Shown piece after piece: positions 22,966 to 35,296 of a stretch of 64,000 nt of DNA. Position 1 is the stretch's first letter. Every line of letters starts with the position of its first letter. The stretch comes from Hysterium pulicare CBS 123377. Taxonomy: Eukaryota > Ascomycota > Dothideomycetes > Hysteriales > Hysteriaceae. The notes beneath the pieces were generated by a model. That model had not been told where the DNA came from. It saw only the letters and a program-made list of their open reading frames with translations, and did no database searches. A program made the translations under genes and the position numbers. The stretch lies in the NCBI GenBank assembly GCA_000467715.1, contig AJFK01000216.1, forward strand, positions 62,001 through 126,000. The letters run 5' to 3'.

Positions 22966-25900
22966 TTACGGTTCGTCCGCAGTCTCAAATTTGGTAGTGA
23001 CGAATAAGGCCACAATCGCTACAAGGGAGTCAAGAAAGTCCATAAACGCCTTCGCATCCAGTTTTTCCAGTTCTAGGGCTTCCAATATAAGATTTAGTCT
23101 CGAAGTATTCAACTGCAACATCGGATCCTCGACTTGCGGTACCACGTGTGTTGCAGCTTTAAAGACTCCCGTCATGCTCGAAAGCCTGCCTGATCTAGAG
23201 CTCATCGCCATGAGCTCTTTTAGAGTAGTTACCGCATTGGGACCGAATTCCTTTCGAAAGTATCCCGAAAGCTCCAAGTCGACTGGTAGAAGCTCGTTTT
23301 CGAGACTTATTCCGTTGAAGTAGAGTAGTGTTTCATTCAGATCGGCGATTTCCTCAATCTTCTTGAGGATTTCGTCTTCGACCTGGGTTACCATATTTAC
23401 CAGCGCCCTAAAGTGGTTGTATAGGTGGCACTGAAGGGCAAATCGAACTCGTTGATTTTTTGGTCTGGCGCCCGCTCTTAGCAACTGATCCACGATTTCA
23501 GCGTTCCCAGATTTGATACCCAGTTGTAATGGGCTCCTCAATCTAATTGACTTGTTGCAATTGGCGCCAGCTTCCACCAGCTGCTGGACAACTTGGCATC
23601 GATTTCGTCTAATCGCAGCAGCTAAAGGTTCGCATGTGCCGTCTGGACTACTAATGTTGACGCCTTTGCATATCAATACGGGTATAGCCCAATCTTTGTC
23701 GTGTTCAATGGCTTTGACCATAATTGACCCCGCGCGCTCGCTGTGCCTTTCCGGACCAGAGCAGATTTGAAGTAACATCTCAATGATCCGATCGTCTCGG
23801 GTTTCAATCGCGGCTATCATCAGGTCTACAGACCAGTGGCCGCCGAAGTCAACCAAAACTTGTATCATACGCTCGTCTCGTCCAGTGACCGCAGCTGTCA
23901 ATGGAGCATCTAACTCCGGCGCTGTATCACACACACTTGCGAGAATGTGAAGAAGTTTGCGGACAAAGTAACTGTTCTTAGATTTGACAGCCTGCGCAAG
24001 CAAATTGTTCATCTCTTTTGACGGTAGATTAGTATTTACTCTGGCATCGATCAACAATCGCAGCATTTCAGTATTCCTGCTGTATACAGGGTCGTGCAGT
24101 GCCTTCCGCTCCCTTTGTTGTTCTGACAATTGAGGACAGGAAATATATGGCCAAATTTGATCCCAGCCTTTCCCTAATAGCATCTCCACAAGTTTGGTAT
24201 GCCCAAGGTTGATTGCTTCGGCTATGAGAGGAAATGGATCATCTTTTTTCCTTGCGGGCAAATTTCGCCAGTCTGAACGCTTGATGGTCTCGAGGTTTGC
24301 TTCCAGTAACGTGTGGAATGCGTCCATACAGTCTAGTTCGTAAGCCATGTCGAAGGCTGAGATGATCCATTGGCGATTGGCAAGTAGGTCTTGGGACAGG
24401 CCGGATTTGAAAAGTAAATTAATGCAATCCGAGTGCCCATATAGCAACGACACTTTGAGTGGCGTCCATGTTGAGTGGAACCTGACGTTCACTGATAAGC
24501 CACCTTCAAGCAGGATCTGAAGGACGTTGATGGCTCCATGCATAGCCACAGCACTAGCAGCAAACCCAACAGGAATATTATGATACGTCCTTTCAAATGG
24601 ATCTCGAAGAGCAAATTGGAGCCAGTTCTTGGCAAGACTTGGATATCGAGAAGATATGAGCGTCATGATGAGATGGCTTTTGACTCCTATTCTCACGCGT
24701 GCTGCGTGAGCCGGCCAATACTCTGCAGCATACACGACGAAAGGAAACCTTTCGATAAGTGATGAATTCAAGGATGTTCGCATGCAAACAGCCAATGGTT
24801 TCCTTGTTTTGAAGTGATCGAAACATAGATATGCCAGACAAGTATTAGTGATGTCCTCGTGGGTATGATAAACAGTTTCTGAATAATTAATGTTCAGAAA
24901 CTCCTGTACGGTATAGTGAACGAATCGCACTGTTTCTTCGCCGCCAAACCAATAACTAGCATCTGAAGTCTCCTTCTGAAGATAAGCAAGGCCTGCGCAG
25001 GCGGCTAAGATGATGCTGATGTCGACTAGGCCTCCTTCGTCAATATTCGTGTCTCCATCTTCAACGGATAATGCATGGGTGAGCTCGGATACTGTGAGTG
25101 GTCGCTTAACGCAGGCAATCCAGGATATAGCACGCATTCCAAGAAGAGCTTCGACCTCTGATTGCTTCCTGATTCTTTGTATAGTGTCGATATACATGTC
25201 CGTCAGCTGGCCAGACATCTTTGCCAGTATTGACCGTACGTGTCGCGGTGTGATAGCGTCCACAATCTGCTCTATCTGGAGTTGGGCAAGCAAAAACCTG
25301 GTAACGAGTCAGCTGCGCGATGATAATGAAATCTAGTAGCTCACATTCCAGAGGCTTTCCGCGTTATTGTTTCCATGATCTCGTTCTTCAACAGTTTGTC
25401 TCTACAAACAAATCCATTCAACCTCCTAGAATTAGCAATTCTTGACTCCAAATATAAGTCCAAGTCAGATGATGCAGCTTCGATAACGACCTCCGCAAAG
25501 CCTTGGAAATAATCGGCAGCTTTGAGATGCGGTCTGCTTGTGCAGAGAATTCGATAACTGTTTGATAACGTACGAAGGGCTTCTAAAAAGTTGGTCCTTG
25601 CGTTACCTCTGCCGCGTTCGTTCGTGTCAGATATCTCGTCGACAGCGTCGACCACAATGTAAGGATTTGACAAACATTCGGATATCTTCTGCAGAATTGT
25701 GAGGTGCTGAGAGAGATTGAGACGCGGAACTTCGTCAGAATCATGTTTCGAGGCATGATGTTTGTATACAAGGCACACTTGTTCCATGGCAGCTGCACTC
25801 TTGAATGCAAATTGACGCGTAATGCTTGACAGCAAGTTCAGTGCAGTTTGTTGTGTTTGATCTTTGAAGTCAGCATATATGAACGAAACGTACACGATCT

Positions 25901-26875
25901 CCTCCACATCATTTGATGCAAGTAGAGAGTCTATCACGATCGAAGACATGAAGGTCTTGCCAGCTCCTGGGATTCCTGAGCACCAGAGGACAGGCTTCAG
26001 GGTGTCGTGCTTCCAAGAGATGTAGTTGTGGTTTTCGAAAAGCCAATTTCCAGTTCCAGGCTCATGAAGTTCCGAAATCTGACGATGCTTCCCCTGAAAT
26101 GATAGAGGTGACAACCAAGATAGGACCTTTTGCTTTTCTTGTTGCATGTCTTGAAGTTGTCGCCGTTTGCTTCGATCTGCAATAAAGCGTGGGTAACATG
26201 CATCAAGCTACAGAAGTCTAGAGTAAACATACCATCTGCCATAATCTTGAGATCTTCGATATTGTGCGAAATAACAGCCAAGTCATCCGAAAAGTCCGGT
26301 AAAGCTCGCACGGCCGACAGAACATCCTGAATCTGTATAAGGGAAGCTTTTGCAGTAGCGACCAGATTCGGTATGGCGGAACAGATTCTCTTCGTTTCAT
26401 CGAGTTTATTGGCTTGCTGCTGAAGATCATCGAGAACCTCTTTTGACGTTTTGGACAAGAGCGCACAGCCTTGCACAGAAAGGGCAAAATGGAATACTTG
26501 GACATAACGATTGATGTCCTTGACTGCCGCGAGATGATCATCGTCACTGAACGGCCATATAACGAAATCAATAGCTTTCTTGAATTTACCAGTATGATTA
26601 GCTCGTCTCTCGAGTCTTTGAAGGAGGCTCTCGAGCTTGTCTTTGCATCTCACGTTTGTCGAAACCAATACGGAGACTTTTGTGAAATTCTGTGAACTCG
26701 CCTGACTGTCGAGGAAGTCTTTTAACTGTTTCAGAACATCCGCGAGAGCGTTCAGCTCGCCGGTGAAGTCCTGTGCGGCCTTTGAGGAGCCGGTGAAGCT
26801 CGAACTGATCTGTACGAGTTGAATTGTCAGACTAATAAGGCCAGCAACGCCGGCAGTTATGCTGAACGGGTCCAT
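22966..26875 (-). CDS. NLR/STAND receptor: HeLo-like N-terminus, NACHT NTPase, ankyrin repeats
   Basis: Exons 26875-26233, 26176-25345 and 25297-22966 give 1268 residues. The N-terminus (MDPFSITAGVAGLISLTIQL, up to about residue 215) fits the HeLo-like N-terminal domain of fungal STAND proteins. The NACHT part starts after HRQISELHEPGTGNWLFENH; its P-loop GIPGAGKT is at residues 282-289 and its Walker B-like PYIVVDAVDE at about 386-395, followed by ILCTSRPH (sensor). The splice into exon 3 gives ASGMFLLAQLQIEQI, a conserved NACHT-tail block. The winged-helix-like region (KRPLTVSELTHALS) leads into degenerate ankyrin repeats from roughly residue 560 to 1120 (for example SRNTEMLRLLIDARVNTNLP, RSPLQLGIKSGNAEIVDQLL). 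Fungal relatives act in non-self recognition and regulated cell death. All motor motifs look intact. Confidence 0.93.
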
Positions 26876-27524
26876 TGTTGCTTCATCAACGAAGCCATGA
26901 AGGTGATGGGGTTTTGCAGCCTTCTGCGATCAGGCTGAGGGCAATCTAGATTTCGCCCAATAATGGCAGCGCGGCTGAGACGCAGCCAAGAGCGCATGGC
27001 TCTCAGAGTAAAATCTTGGCGTAGGCCTTGAAGTCTCCTTGCTGTACTGGATCATTCATACGTGATGAGTAGGTTTGCACAGTCTGATGTCGCGTCTTAG
27101 GACCTCGAAAGTTGCTAGTTTGGCCGCCATTGCTTGACTCGGATTAAACGCCCATCCCCGGCCACAGATGAAGCATATCACCTTGCGAAAAGAGCTGTCT
27201 ATGTTGAAGTAAAACTCACGTAGTCGCTGAGGTTTAGTTGTCTATGAAGTTTTGTATCGACGTGCCAACAAGCTGTGCAGAGTCGCAAGTCGAAGATGGA
27301 GGCAGGTACAGCTCCGATAAAATCGGACCTCGGCAAAATATCTAAGGCCAATGCCAGAGCTTGGGATTACTGCTTACTGCCTAGGTTCAAGCGTCTGTAT
27401 GTCTTCTACAACTAGTCGTGTTAATGATCATGTAGTTTGAAATAATTCTCTTCGACCTAGTCGAAAGCCTGTCCTCGTCATCATCCTTACTCTCCTGGAC
27501 GCCTGGCCCGAATTCCCCTTCATC
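26876..27524. promoter_or_regulatory. Divergent promoter region between NLR and b5-ACAD genes
   Basis: A 649-base gap between genes transcribed apart. No TATA box or known site stands out, and no frame is credible. Confidence 0.45.
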
Positions 27525-29249
27525 ATGCCTCACGAAACCCTGACACGCTCCGCCGTCGCATCTCACAACAATGCAGACTCCCTCTGGTGCATAATTGACC
27601 ACAAGGTCTACGACTTGACCGACTTTGTCTATGCACATCCCGGTGGTTCCGTGGTTCTCGAGCAAATAGCCGGCACAGATGCAACCGAAGCCTTCTACAA
27701 CCTGCACCGGAATGAAGTGCTGGAGAAGTACTCGTCCCTCTGTATTGGCGTCCTCGAGAACGAGAAACCCGAAGTGATAGTACCAAAGCCAGGCGATCTT
27801 AGTCCAGTCCCATATGCCGAGCCGCTTTGGTTACGTCCGCAATTCAAGAGCCCTTACTTCAAGGAGAGTCATCGAAAATTGCAAAAGGCGTTGCGGGAGT
27901 TCGTAGACAAATATGTTACACCTGAGGCACAGCAGAAGGAGAAGGACGGGAGCTACATCAGTCAAGAACTCATCGATCGTATGGCAGAGAATGATCTGCT
28001 AGCAATGCGACTGGGGCCTGGAAAGCATCTGCACGGCAAAACCCTCTTGGGTGCTGTTAAGGGCGAGGAGTTCGACTACCTCCATGATTTAGTCCAAGCA
28101 CAGGAGTTCGTGAGATCGAATTCCAGGGGTTTTCAAGATGGGAACATGGCGGGTATGATGATTAGCTTGACCGCCGTGTTACAATGGATGGGTAACGAGG
28201 AATTAAAGCAACGGCTAGCGCAAGAGGTACTGTCCGGAAAGAAGAAGATGTGTCTGGCAATCACTGAAGCTTTCGCTGGTAAGTTGGACGATGCTTGAAA
28301 CCGAGGACCCGGCTCTAATGTGTAGTACAGGAAGCGACGTCGCGGGTCTTCGTACCACAGCAAGGAAAACCCCAGACGGAAAGCATTATATCGTTTCCGG
28401 AACCAAAAAGTGGATTACCAACGGAATGTTCTGTGATTACTTCGTCACCGGGTGCCGAACAGACAAAGGATTCTCTGTCATTCTCGTTCCGAGGCAAGAA
28501 GGCGTGGAAACTTCGCTCATTAAGACCTCGTATTCCACGACTGCAGGAACGGCCTTTGTGGAGTTCAATAATGTGAAGGTTCCGGTTGAGAATTTGCTAG
28601 GGGAAGAACACAAAGGTTTTATTGTTATCAGTAAGTGATACCAGATGCTGCAACCCTCAACGACTTACTGACTCGGGGTAAGTGAGTAACTTTAACCATG
28701 AACGGTTTATAATGTGCTGTGGGGTTATCCGATGGAGCAGGACTGTTGTGGAGGAATGCCTGAAATGGACAAATCAAAGAATTGTTTTCGGCAAGAAACT
28801 CATCGAACAACCTGCGATCAGGCAAAAGTGAGTGCAGCATTTTAGTATCACTCCAAAATTCTCCGGGCCGACCATTTTGTCCTACCAATATTTAGGCTAA
28901 CTGCGTAAATAGACTCGCTAAGATGATATCTCACGTGGAATCAAACCAGGCCTGGCTCGAGCAAATTGCCTACCAAATGTGCGCTATGAGTTATAAGCAA
29001 CAGTCGAAGTTGCTTGGAGGTCCAATTGGTCTTCTGAAATCATTTTCGACTCGTGCAGCCCATGAGATTGCGGATGAGGCGGTTAACATCTTCGGAGGGC
29101 GAGGATTGACTCAGACAGGAATGGGAAGGGTAGTGGAGCAATTCCACAGAACCTATAAGTTCGACTCAATCCTCGGAGGCACAGAAGAGATCCTAGCAGA
29201 TTTAGGAGTCCGGCAGGCCATGAAAGGCTTCCCAAAGAGTATGCTTTAG
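27525..29249 (+). CDS. Cytochrome b5 - acyl-CoA dehydrogenase fusion
   Basis: Exons 27525-28278, 28331-28630, 28683-28827 and 28913-29249 give 511 residues. Residues 1-80 form a cytochrome b5 domain with the heme motif HPGG (H38) and a second axial His at H61 in FYNLHRNEV. Residues from about 110 on form a full acyl-CoA dehydrogenase: KYVTPEAQ helix, CLAITEAFAGSDVAGLRTTA (FAD/substrate loop), KKWITNGMFCDYFV, then VIMSNFNHER created by splicing intron 2, the C-terminal helices, and FGGRGLTQTGMGRVVEQF and ILGGTEEILADL. Soluble ACADs oxidise acyl-CoA and pass electrons to ETF; an attached b5 suggests a heme electron route instead. The reaction and substrate are not known to me. There is no clear mitochondrial leader or SKL end (it ends KSML), so the location is open. 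Confidence 0.92.
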
Positions 29250-30261
29250 ATATATGGGGACTGTTACTGCAACGTCCCATTTCAACGGACGGGTCCCCCC
29301 TTGATGGGACGGTCTTCGGAGGTATACAAGCTTCTCCCTTGTGTATGTTTAGGTAGATTGGCATAGAGATTGAATGTTTTCGCGTTTCCCAGGCTCACCC
29401 AGTTGCACCGAAATTTGAGGAATGGCCAGACAGGGTGTCAGTGAGCTGATCTGTCAAAATGTCTGACTTGCCTGAATGGGACGACAGCCGTCTGTCAAAA
29501 GTCAAATTTTGGGCCCTTATGCGAGCTTTGGCCAGCCTCACTTGGCCGCATCCGAATCTCGGTTGAAGACTTTCAGACAAAAGCATCAGTTCAAGTGTTA
29601 CCAGAAGCACGGTCGAAATAGATCCTTATGCATGAGCAAAGTCGTTCTGGCCCTCGAGATCGCCGCGTCCTCAATAATAATGCACAGCCGTGCAGCTCGA
29701 CCGATACGTGTCACCTGCGCCTGCAGACGGATGCGAGCGCCTGAGGCTTGAGCCAAGCCCTGAACGGCATGCGGCAGTGTCTGATAATGGAGGTTGTTTC
29801 TTTGTCGCAAATGCAGCGAAACATCATGTGGATACTTTCCAAATCACAACACCCAGGGCGCCAACACGGCGACTCGCTGGGTCTTGTATCTGGTTCCTGC
29901 ATGCCCCGAGAATCGACGAACAGCAAATAGCAGCGTCAGAATGCCGCAGAAGGCTCCGATCTGACTAGTCTATGCGAACCATCGAGCTGCAGCCCGCCAT
30001 CCGCCCTTCACCGTCTGTCGTCACCTAGATTGCATCCGTGCACCAGCCAATTCACTGCTTACCGATTCATTGCCGTAGGAGCCTACTTAACACTCCTCCT
30101 TGCCACTCGACTTCCTATCTCCTGCACCTCAACCAACCTCCCTGCACCCGCTGCCGTTGAACCCAACATCTACCTAAGGCTCTCGCTATCTCCGCCTTAT
30201 CATCAACCTGCAACGCAAAGCGCCGCCGACTTGTCGTCATCAGAACCTCACTACTCTCAAC
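29250..30261. other. Intergenic, C/T-rich leader near its right end
   Basis: About 1 kb between rightward genes. Bases 30080-30260 are C/T-rich and probably form the 5' UTR of the next gene. No other feature was recognised. Confidence 0.45.
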
Positions 30262-30827
30262 ATGCGTCGTTCAGGCAGTATCTCCTCCATCTCCTCAACT
30301 TCTTCCTATGCGGATTCCGAGGAGACAATGCAGATCTTCGTCAAAAACATCGCTGGTGACAGTAAGGCTACTCAGCATCGCACCGTCATGAACAACTGCT
30401 AACGAGCGCAGCAATACCACTCTCCATACCTCCGAACACATCGATATCAACTCTCCGATCACTCCTAGCGCTTCGAACCAACCTTCCTTCATCAGATCTT
30501 CGCCTAGTCTTTGCCGGGAAGCACCTCAGCGAGTCAGCATCAACTTTACAAGACTACAACGTCGCGCGAGATTCGACGCTGCATCTTGCACTACCTCTAC
30601 GAGGTGGCATGCCACCGAAGAAGATCCGGTGTAGCTTCAAGGACTGCAAAGATGCGGCTCAGCGGATTGTGGGCGACTGTGGGTTCTGCTCGGGACATTT
30701 CTGTGGCAAACATCGACTCCTGGAGGATCACAAGTGCGAAGGACTGGAGGATTGCAAGAAAGAGAGTCACGAGCGGAATGCGGACAAGCTAAACTCGGAA
30801 CGGACTGTGGCCATCAAGGGTGTATAA
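30262..30827 (+). CDS. Ubiquitin-like domain - AN1 zinc finger fusion protein
   Basis: Exons 30262-30361 and 30412-30827 give 171 residues; the 50-base intron splits the ubiquitin-like fold, and joining gives MQIFVKNIAGDTIPLSIPP. The layout is a 22-residue Ser-rich leader, a ubiquitin-like domain (23-99) with LRLVFAGKHLSE and DYNVARDSTLHLALPLRGG, then directly MPPKKIRCSFKDCKDAAQRI and an AN1 finger (CGFCSGHFCGKHRLLEDHKC), ending TVAIKGV. AN1 proteins of the yeast Cuz1/Tmc1 type link Cdc48 or proteasomes to misfolded-protein and arsenite stress. That role fits but is inferred. The domain ends in LRGG like ubiquitin itself, immediately before a Met, so a cleavable fusion is possible (see findings). 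An internal ATG at 30609 could also make the AN1 part alone. Confidence 0.93.
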
Positions 30828-33514
30828 ATCACACGGGTAACCACAGTCTTTCGAGGTTGAATATTGGCATATAGAGTTTTGGGAGCTTTTTCTCATTCAT
30901 TTCTAAGCGTTCTGAGGAATTTAGGCGTCCATCCCTGGGGACTTCTTATGACCCCCTAATATTGGTTTTGCGTTCTTGTTGCTATTGGGGCGTGCAACGT
31001 AACAGCTAGGCGTTCCAAGTCTGGCTTTAAACCCAATGTAACAGCTAATTTTGAGATATTACTATAATACCCATATTCATTCTACTTTGCTTCGCGATTG
31101 AAATAACAGTGTTTCAGACGTCGAACTCACTCTCTCTTGAAAATCTGCAGGTATAATGTATAGTACTATTATAAGAGCCTGACTCGTCACGCGACCAATT
31201 GCGGGATCTCGCCGCATCGTCCTTCGCCTCCTGAACTCTCCAAAGATCAACCTTCAAACAACAACAACAACATCGCGAGTCTTACAGAGCTCACAACGAT
31301 AATTGCTGATAACAGGCGTACCTCGGGTTCCCCCATCTAAAGGACCGACCGACCCGGCACATCAGGTGTACACACAAGCCCGCATGGTCGTACCGCCCGG
31401 GGATATGCCATGAAACCTCTTACTGAGTAAAGAACCATGGTAAGGAGCGGAATGCTTCCAAGCCACAAGAACGCATCACAAATCGACCTCCTATATCGGC
31501 AGTTACATCGGTCCCAGTACCGGTAGGTCATTTTACATGCGATAGCGATGAACTAGCACACTTCCGGGGGACTCTGATAGAGATGCTGGCCCCTCACAAC
31601 GACACCAAACCAAATGCATTCTATTCCGGAGATCTGGATTTCTTCTTCAGGCACCTGTTCGCTCTCCCTAACTCAAAGGGATAGCTTGGACTGACAACGC
31701 CTCAACACCATGGCGATCATCGTGGCTCTCGCAGCCCCGCGGGGAGCCTTCGATGAGTCAACCTTTTCAGTACTATAAGTTTATTCCACCAACCCAATCA
31801 TGACTCAGAGCAGGATTGAAATGAATGGCCGGACTTGAAGAGTAGCTGCAAACAGATGCAGAGAGACCATGTCCTTTTTCGCACTCTATTTCAACGAGGC
31901 ATCTTTACTGTGGGCACTTCCTCAGCGGAGAGAACCAGCTCATCCCACGTTCTAAAAACATGGAATTCCTATGGCGCATGGCGACAACCCTTATCTGCGC
32001 CCAAGAAATCTTGTGGTGATACTTCTCCCGACTGTGGAACAGCAGATCTGAGCCAAGAAGTCCATCCCGAACCAAAAGTCGGGCCGGAAGATCATGTACG
32101 CCTCAGCGATTGAGGCTGAGCTTCATTCTACGGGTTACGTATGTCTTTCCTTTTGAATACTCCATCGACGTTCCAACGTCCAGATAAAGTGGATCTGCTT
32201 GTGACGTTCTCTGCTTGGCCAAAGTGAGAGTTGCAGCACCATATGCAACGCAACCGATAGTAATGAGAACATGTCCAGACCTAAGAATGTTTCCTTTCGG
32301 TCTTGAATCGATCTTTTGATCTCTTAGTTTGTTCAAAAAACTCTGGTACCATTAATTTGGACAAATGAAGCTTTTCTTGCCTTTGCGCTCATTCCCAACT
32401 TTGTTAAAGTCAAACTAGTTCCTCTATCTTTATTTTACTTCAAATACACCGACCACAGTCAACTTCTCTCGGAAAATTTCGCAGCCAAAGTCTAATCTAG
32501 GCCATTCACTCATTACCATATCAGTTTAAAAACAAAAGGTCAAGAGCTCGACGGTGAGCGCATAGGAAAGGGGCGAAGCCTGAATACCCATGCTTGGCGG
32601 TGGAACCCTCAATTCTGGGCGCCCGTTATCAACCAACTGAACAGCATCATGCTCAGCCTTCCGCTGAAGCTTGCCAAGGTCCGGACCCTCCCGCTCCGCT
32701 AATGTTTGCTTTTCAGTCCTGAACGCGCCTCTACGCCTCCACGCCCCTACATGATTTCATGGACAAACTCCACAAATCGGTGAAACATACCAAGCTGACC
32801 GTACCACTAAGGGCCGTAAACAACCTGGGCTATGAATCCTACCTGCTCTAATTCATCGATTCACTCACTTCCACGACTATTCCAAGAAAATGCAATAAGC
32901 AAGACATGTAAATAGAGCCAAGGCTGTGCTTGACTGACCTTGGTCTACTTGCTATGGGAAGCCGGGCCTCGCTGAGAGCTCAGAGATGACTGGTTTTGAC
33001 TTTTTATGTTCCTACTTTTCAACGACGAATCCTCAGCACTAACAAGTATGCATATTTCTAGGCACTGAGGGCGGAGCTGAGGTAGTAAGCCACCCCTTGT
33101 GGTAGGATTGGAGTCCTAGAGTCCACCTCGGCGCGTTTCTTTCTCGTCTTGGCCTTCTTGGAGTCTCTCCTTGCAGATATCTGTGTCTATCTTCTCTTAC
33201 GTCGGATTACAGTACCACGTCACCATGGGTCCTCAAGCCACCTTCGGGGGAAGATTGAGCCCGCACTTCGGGGCAACGTTTACCCACTACTATTGTTCAT
33301 CTAATCACATCTTTCCCAAAAGTAGTATGTAAAGGGGACTCCCATCCTGCGAAAAGAAATCGACCGTCTCGACAAATTCAACTAGTCGTACAATTTTGCC
33401 CAATTGCAAAGCTTTTCTACTTCGAGCTTGCCTATTCTATCCAGCCTTTTATTTCATCCTCCCACCAGCTTTCGTTATAACCGTCAGCCTGAGTAATTTT
33501 TGATCACAGGTATC
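30828..33514. other. 2.7 kb stretch without a recognised gene
   Basis: It lies between two rightward genes. An A/T-rich patch around 31040-31180 may be the end of the AN1 transcript. The rest has only short frames with no domain, no tRNA and no repeat structure that I could detect by eye. The final 150 bases before 33515 are C/T-rich and likely the leader of the next gene. Confidence 0.45.
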
Positions 33515-35296
33515 ATGTCTTCGTTCTCACGGTCACGGTCATATTCCTCAAAGGAATCCGAAAAATGTAACCGAAGAGATCTTCCAGAAGACGGCTTTAT
33601 TGATGATGCATTCGCAAGTCCACCGGCTTCTTGTCGTGACGAGCCGAATTGGCCCCAATCCTGGCGCGCCTACGCTTGTTGGTTGGCCTGCTTCTTCCTC
33701 ATGTTCAACAGCTGGGGACTTGTCAACGCCTACGGAACCTTTGCTTCCTACTACGCCGGCCACTCTCTACAAGGGAAAGATCAACTAGAATTGAATCTGA
33801 TTGGCTCCACGCAATCTTTCTTAGTCCTTCTATTCTCCGCTCCTGTTGGTCGTTTACTTGATGCGGGTCACTTTCGATATGTTATCGGTACAGGTTGTTT
33901 TCTGGTTCCTCTTGGAATGTTTATGCTTTCAGTTGCTGTTCCTGAAGCAACGGACGCTCGAGCGAACTATGCCTATATTTGGGTTACGCAGGGATTTGTC
34001 ACTGGACTTGGGATGGCCTGCTACTTTGTCTCTAGCTCCCAAGGTGAGTTCTCGGCTATCACACTGGTTTTGATTCCTCGCTGATGGTGTACAGTTGCAG
34101 CGACATGGTTCCCAAACCGAAAAGGGATGGCTGTTGGGTTTGTAGCATGTGGTGCGAGCGTTGGTGAGTTGCAAGATTATTTCATCTCGTATCCGGAGCC
34201 TACACCAGTAGATCCCAGTCATCAAGGAAGTCTATCCGAATCACATACTAACTTCTATCCCAGCCGGAGTCATATATCCCACGATGACTAGATATCTTAT
34301 CACGGCACTGGGCTTTAATAACGCGGTCAGACTCGTCGCCACAGTCGTCACCTTAACCTCCATCTTTTCTCTCATTTTCGCTACACCAGACCCCAAGCAT
34401 ACCCACACTCGGCCTCAAAGTTATCGGGCTCTAAAGACGTGGGTCGATGTGGAAGCATTCAGGAACAAGTCATTTTGTTGGTTCATGGCGGCCGTATCAT
34501 TCCTCTTCCTCGGCTTTTACCCTGTGTTCTTCAACCTCGAAGAAGTATGTTAAGCTGGCCCTCTCATCTTACTTGATCAAAGGCTAATTTGCTCAATTTA
34601 CTTTAGTGGGCAGCAACTCGCGGTTTCGGCACTAGAGACGGCGTAGGCACCCAAAGAGAAAACACAAACATCCCCGCAGGCCGAGAAGACCCCATCCAAA
34701 CCTTCTGGCTCCTAAGCATCATGAACGGCTCCAGTACAATCGGACGCCTAATCATGGCCGCATTCAGCGACAAGTAAGTCCCCGCAAAACCCCCCAATCC
34801 TCCACCTACCTCCTCCTAACACCACCCTTCCCCCTCTAGAACCGGCCCCCTAAACATGCACATCACAGCCCAATTCCTGTCCTCGCTCCTAATCCTCACC
34901 CTCTGGCTCCTCGCCTCCTCAAGCACCTCCGCCATCGTCTTCTGCATCCTCTACGGCATCACCTCCGGCGCCGTCATCGGCCTCCCTCCCGCCTCCGTCG
35001 CAAATATCCTCTCGTGCACCTACTCGACCCCTGAAACCAAAGTTATTGCTCATGCTAAGCTGGGTCAGTGGACGGGGATGATGTACTCGGCAGCCGCGAT
35101 ACCAAGCCTTGTGGGACCGGTCGTGGCGGGCCATTTGGTTAGTGAGTATAAGACGTATGCGACTGTGCAGGGGTGGAGTGGGGCTTGTTTGATGGGTAGT
35201 TTTGCTTGTATGGGTATGGCAAGGTGGTATCTTCCTTGCGCTGATGGGGGGAGCGTGAAGAGTAACTTGCGGAAGTTTTGGATGAGGAGCGGGTGA
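33515..35296 (+). CDS. MFS monocarboxylate-transporter-like permease
   Basis: Exons 33515-34043, 34095-34163, 34264-34544, 34607-34773 and 34840-35296 give 500 residues. The N-terminus is a hydrophilic Ser/Arg tail. The first helix contains SWRAYACWLACFFLMFNSWGLVNAYGTFASYY, cited here only by its ends SWRAYACW and TFASYY, which is the MCT-like signature of fungi. Next are the intracellular FPNRKGMAVGFVACGASVAG and, in the second half, FWLLSIMNGSSTIGRL. Fungal MCT-like proteins rarely carry lactate; some carry riboflavin, nicotinate or secondary metabolites, so the substrate is open. The ATG at 33515 is the first in frame; the frame upstream has no ATG. No enzyme gene sits close enough to suggest a cluster. 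Confidence 0.92.

Noticed and set aside
33501-33514. Upstream TTG start for the MCT-like permease
   Set aside because: A non-ATG start is unnecessary; the ATG at 33515 follows shortly and begins a typical polar N-terminus.
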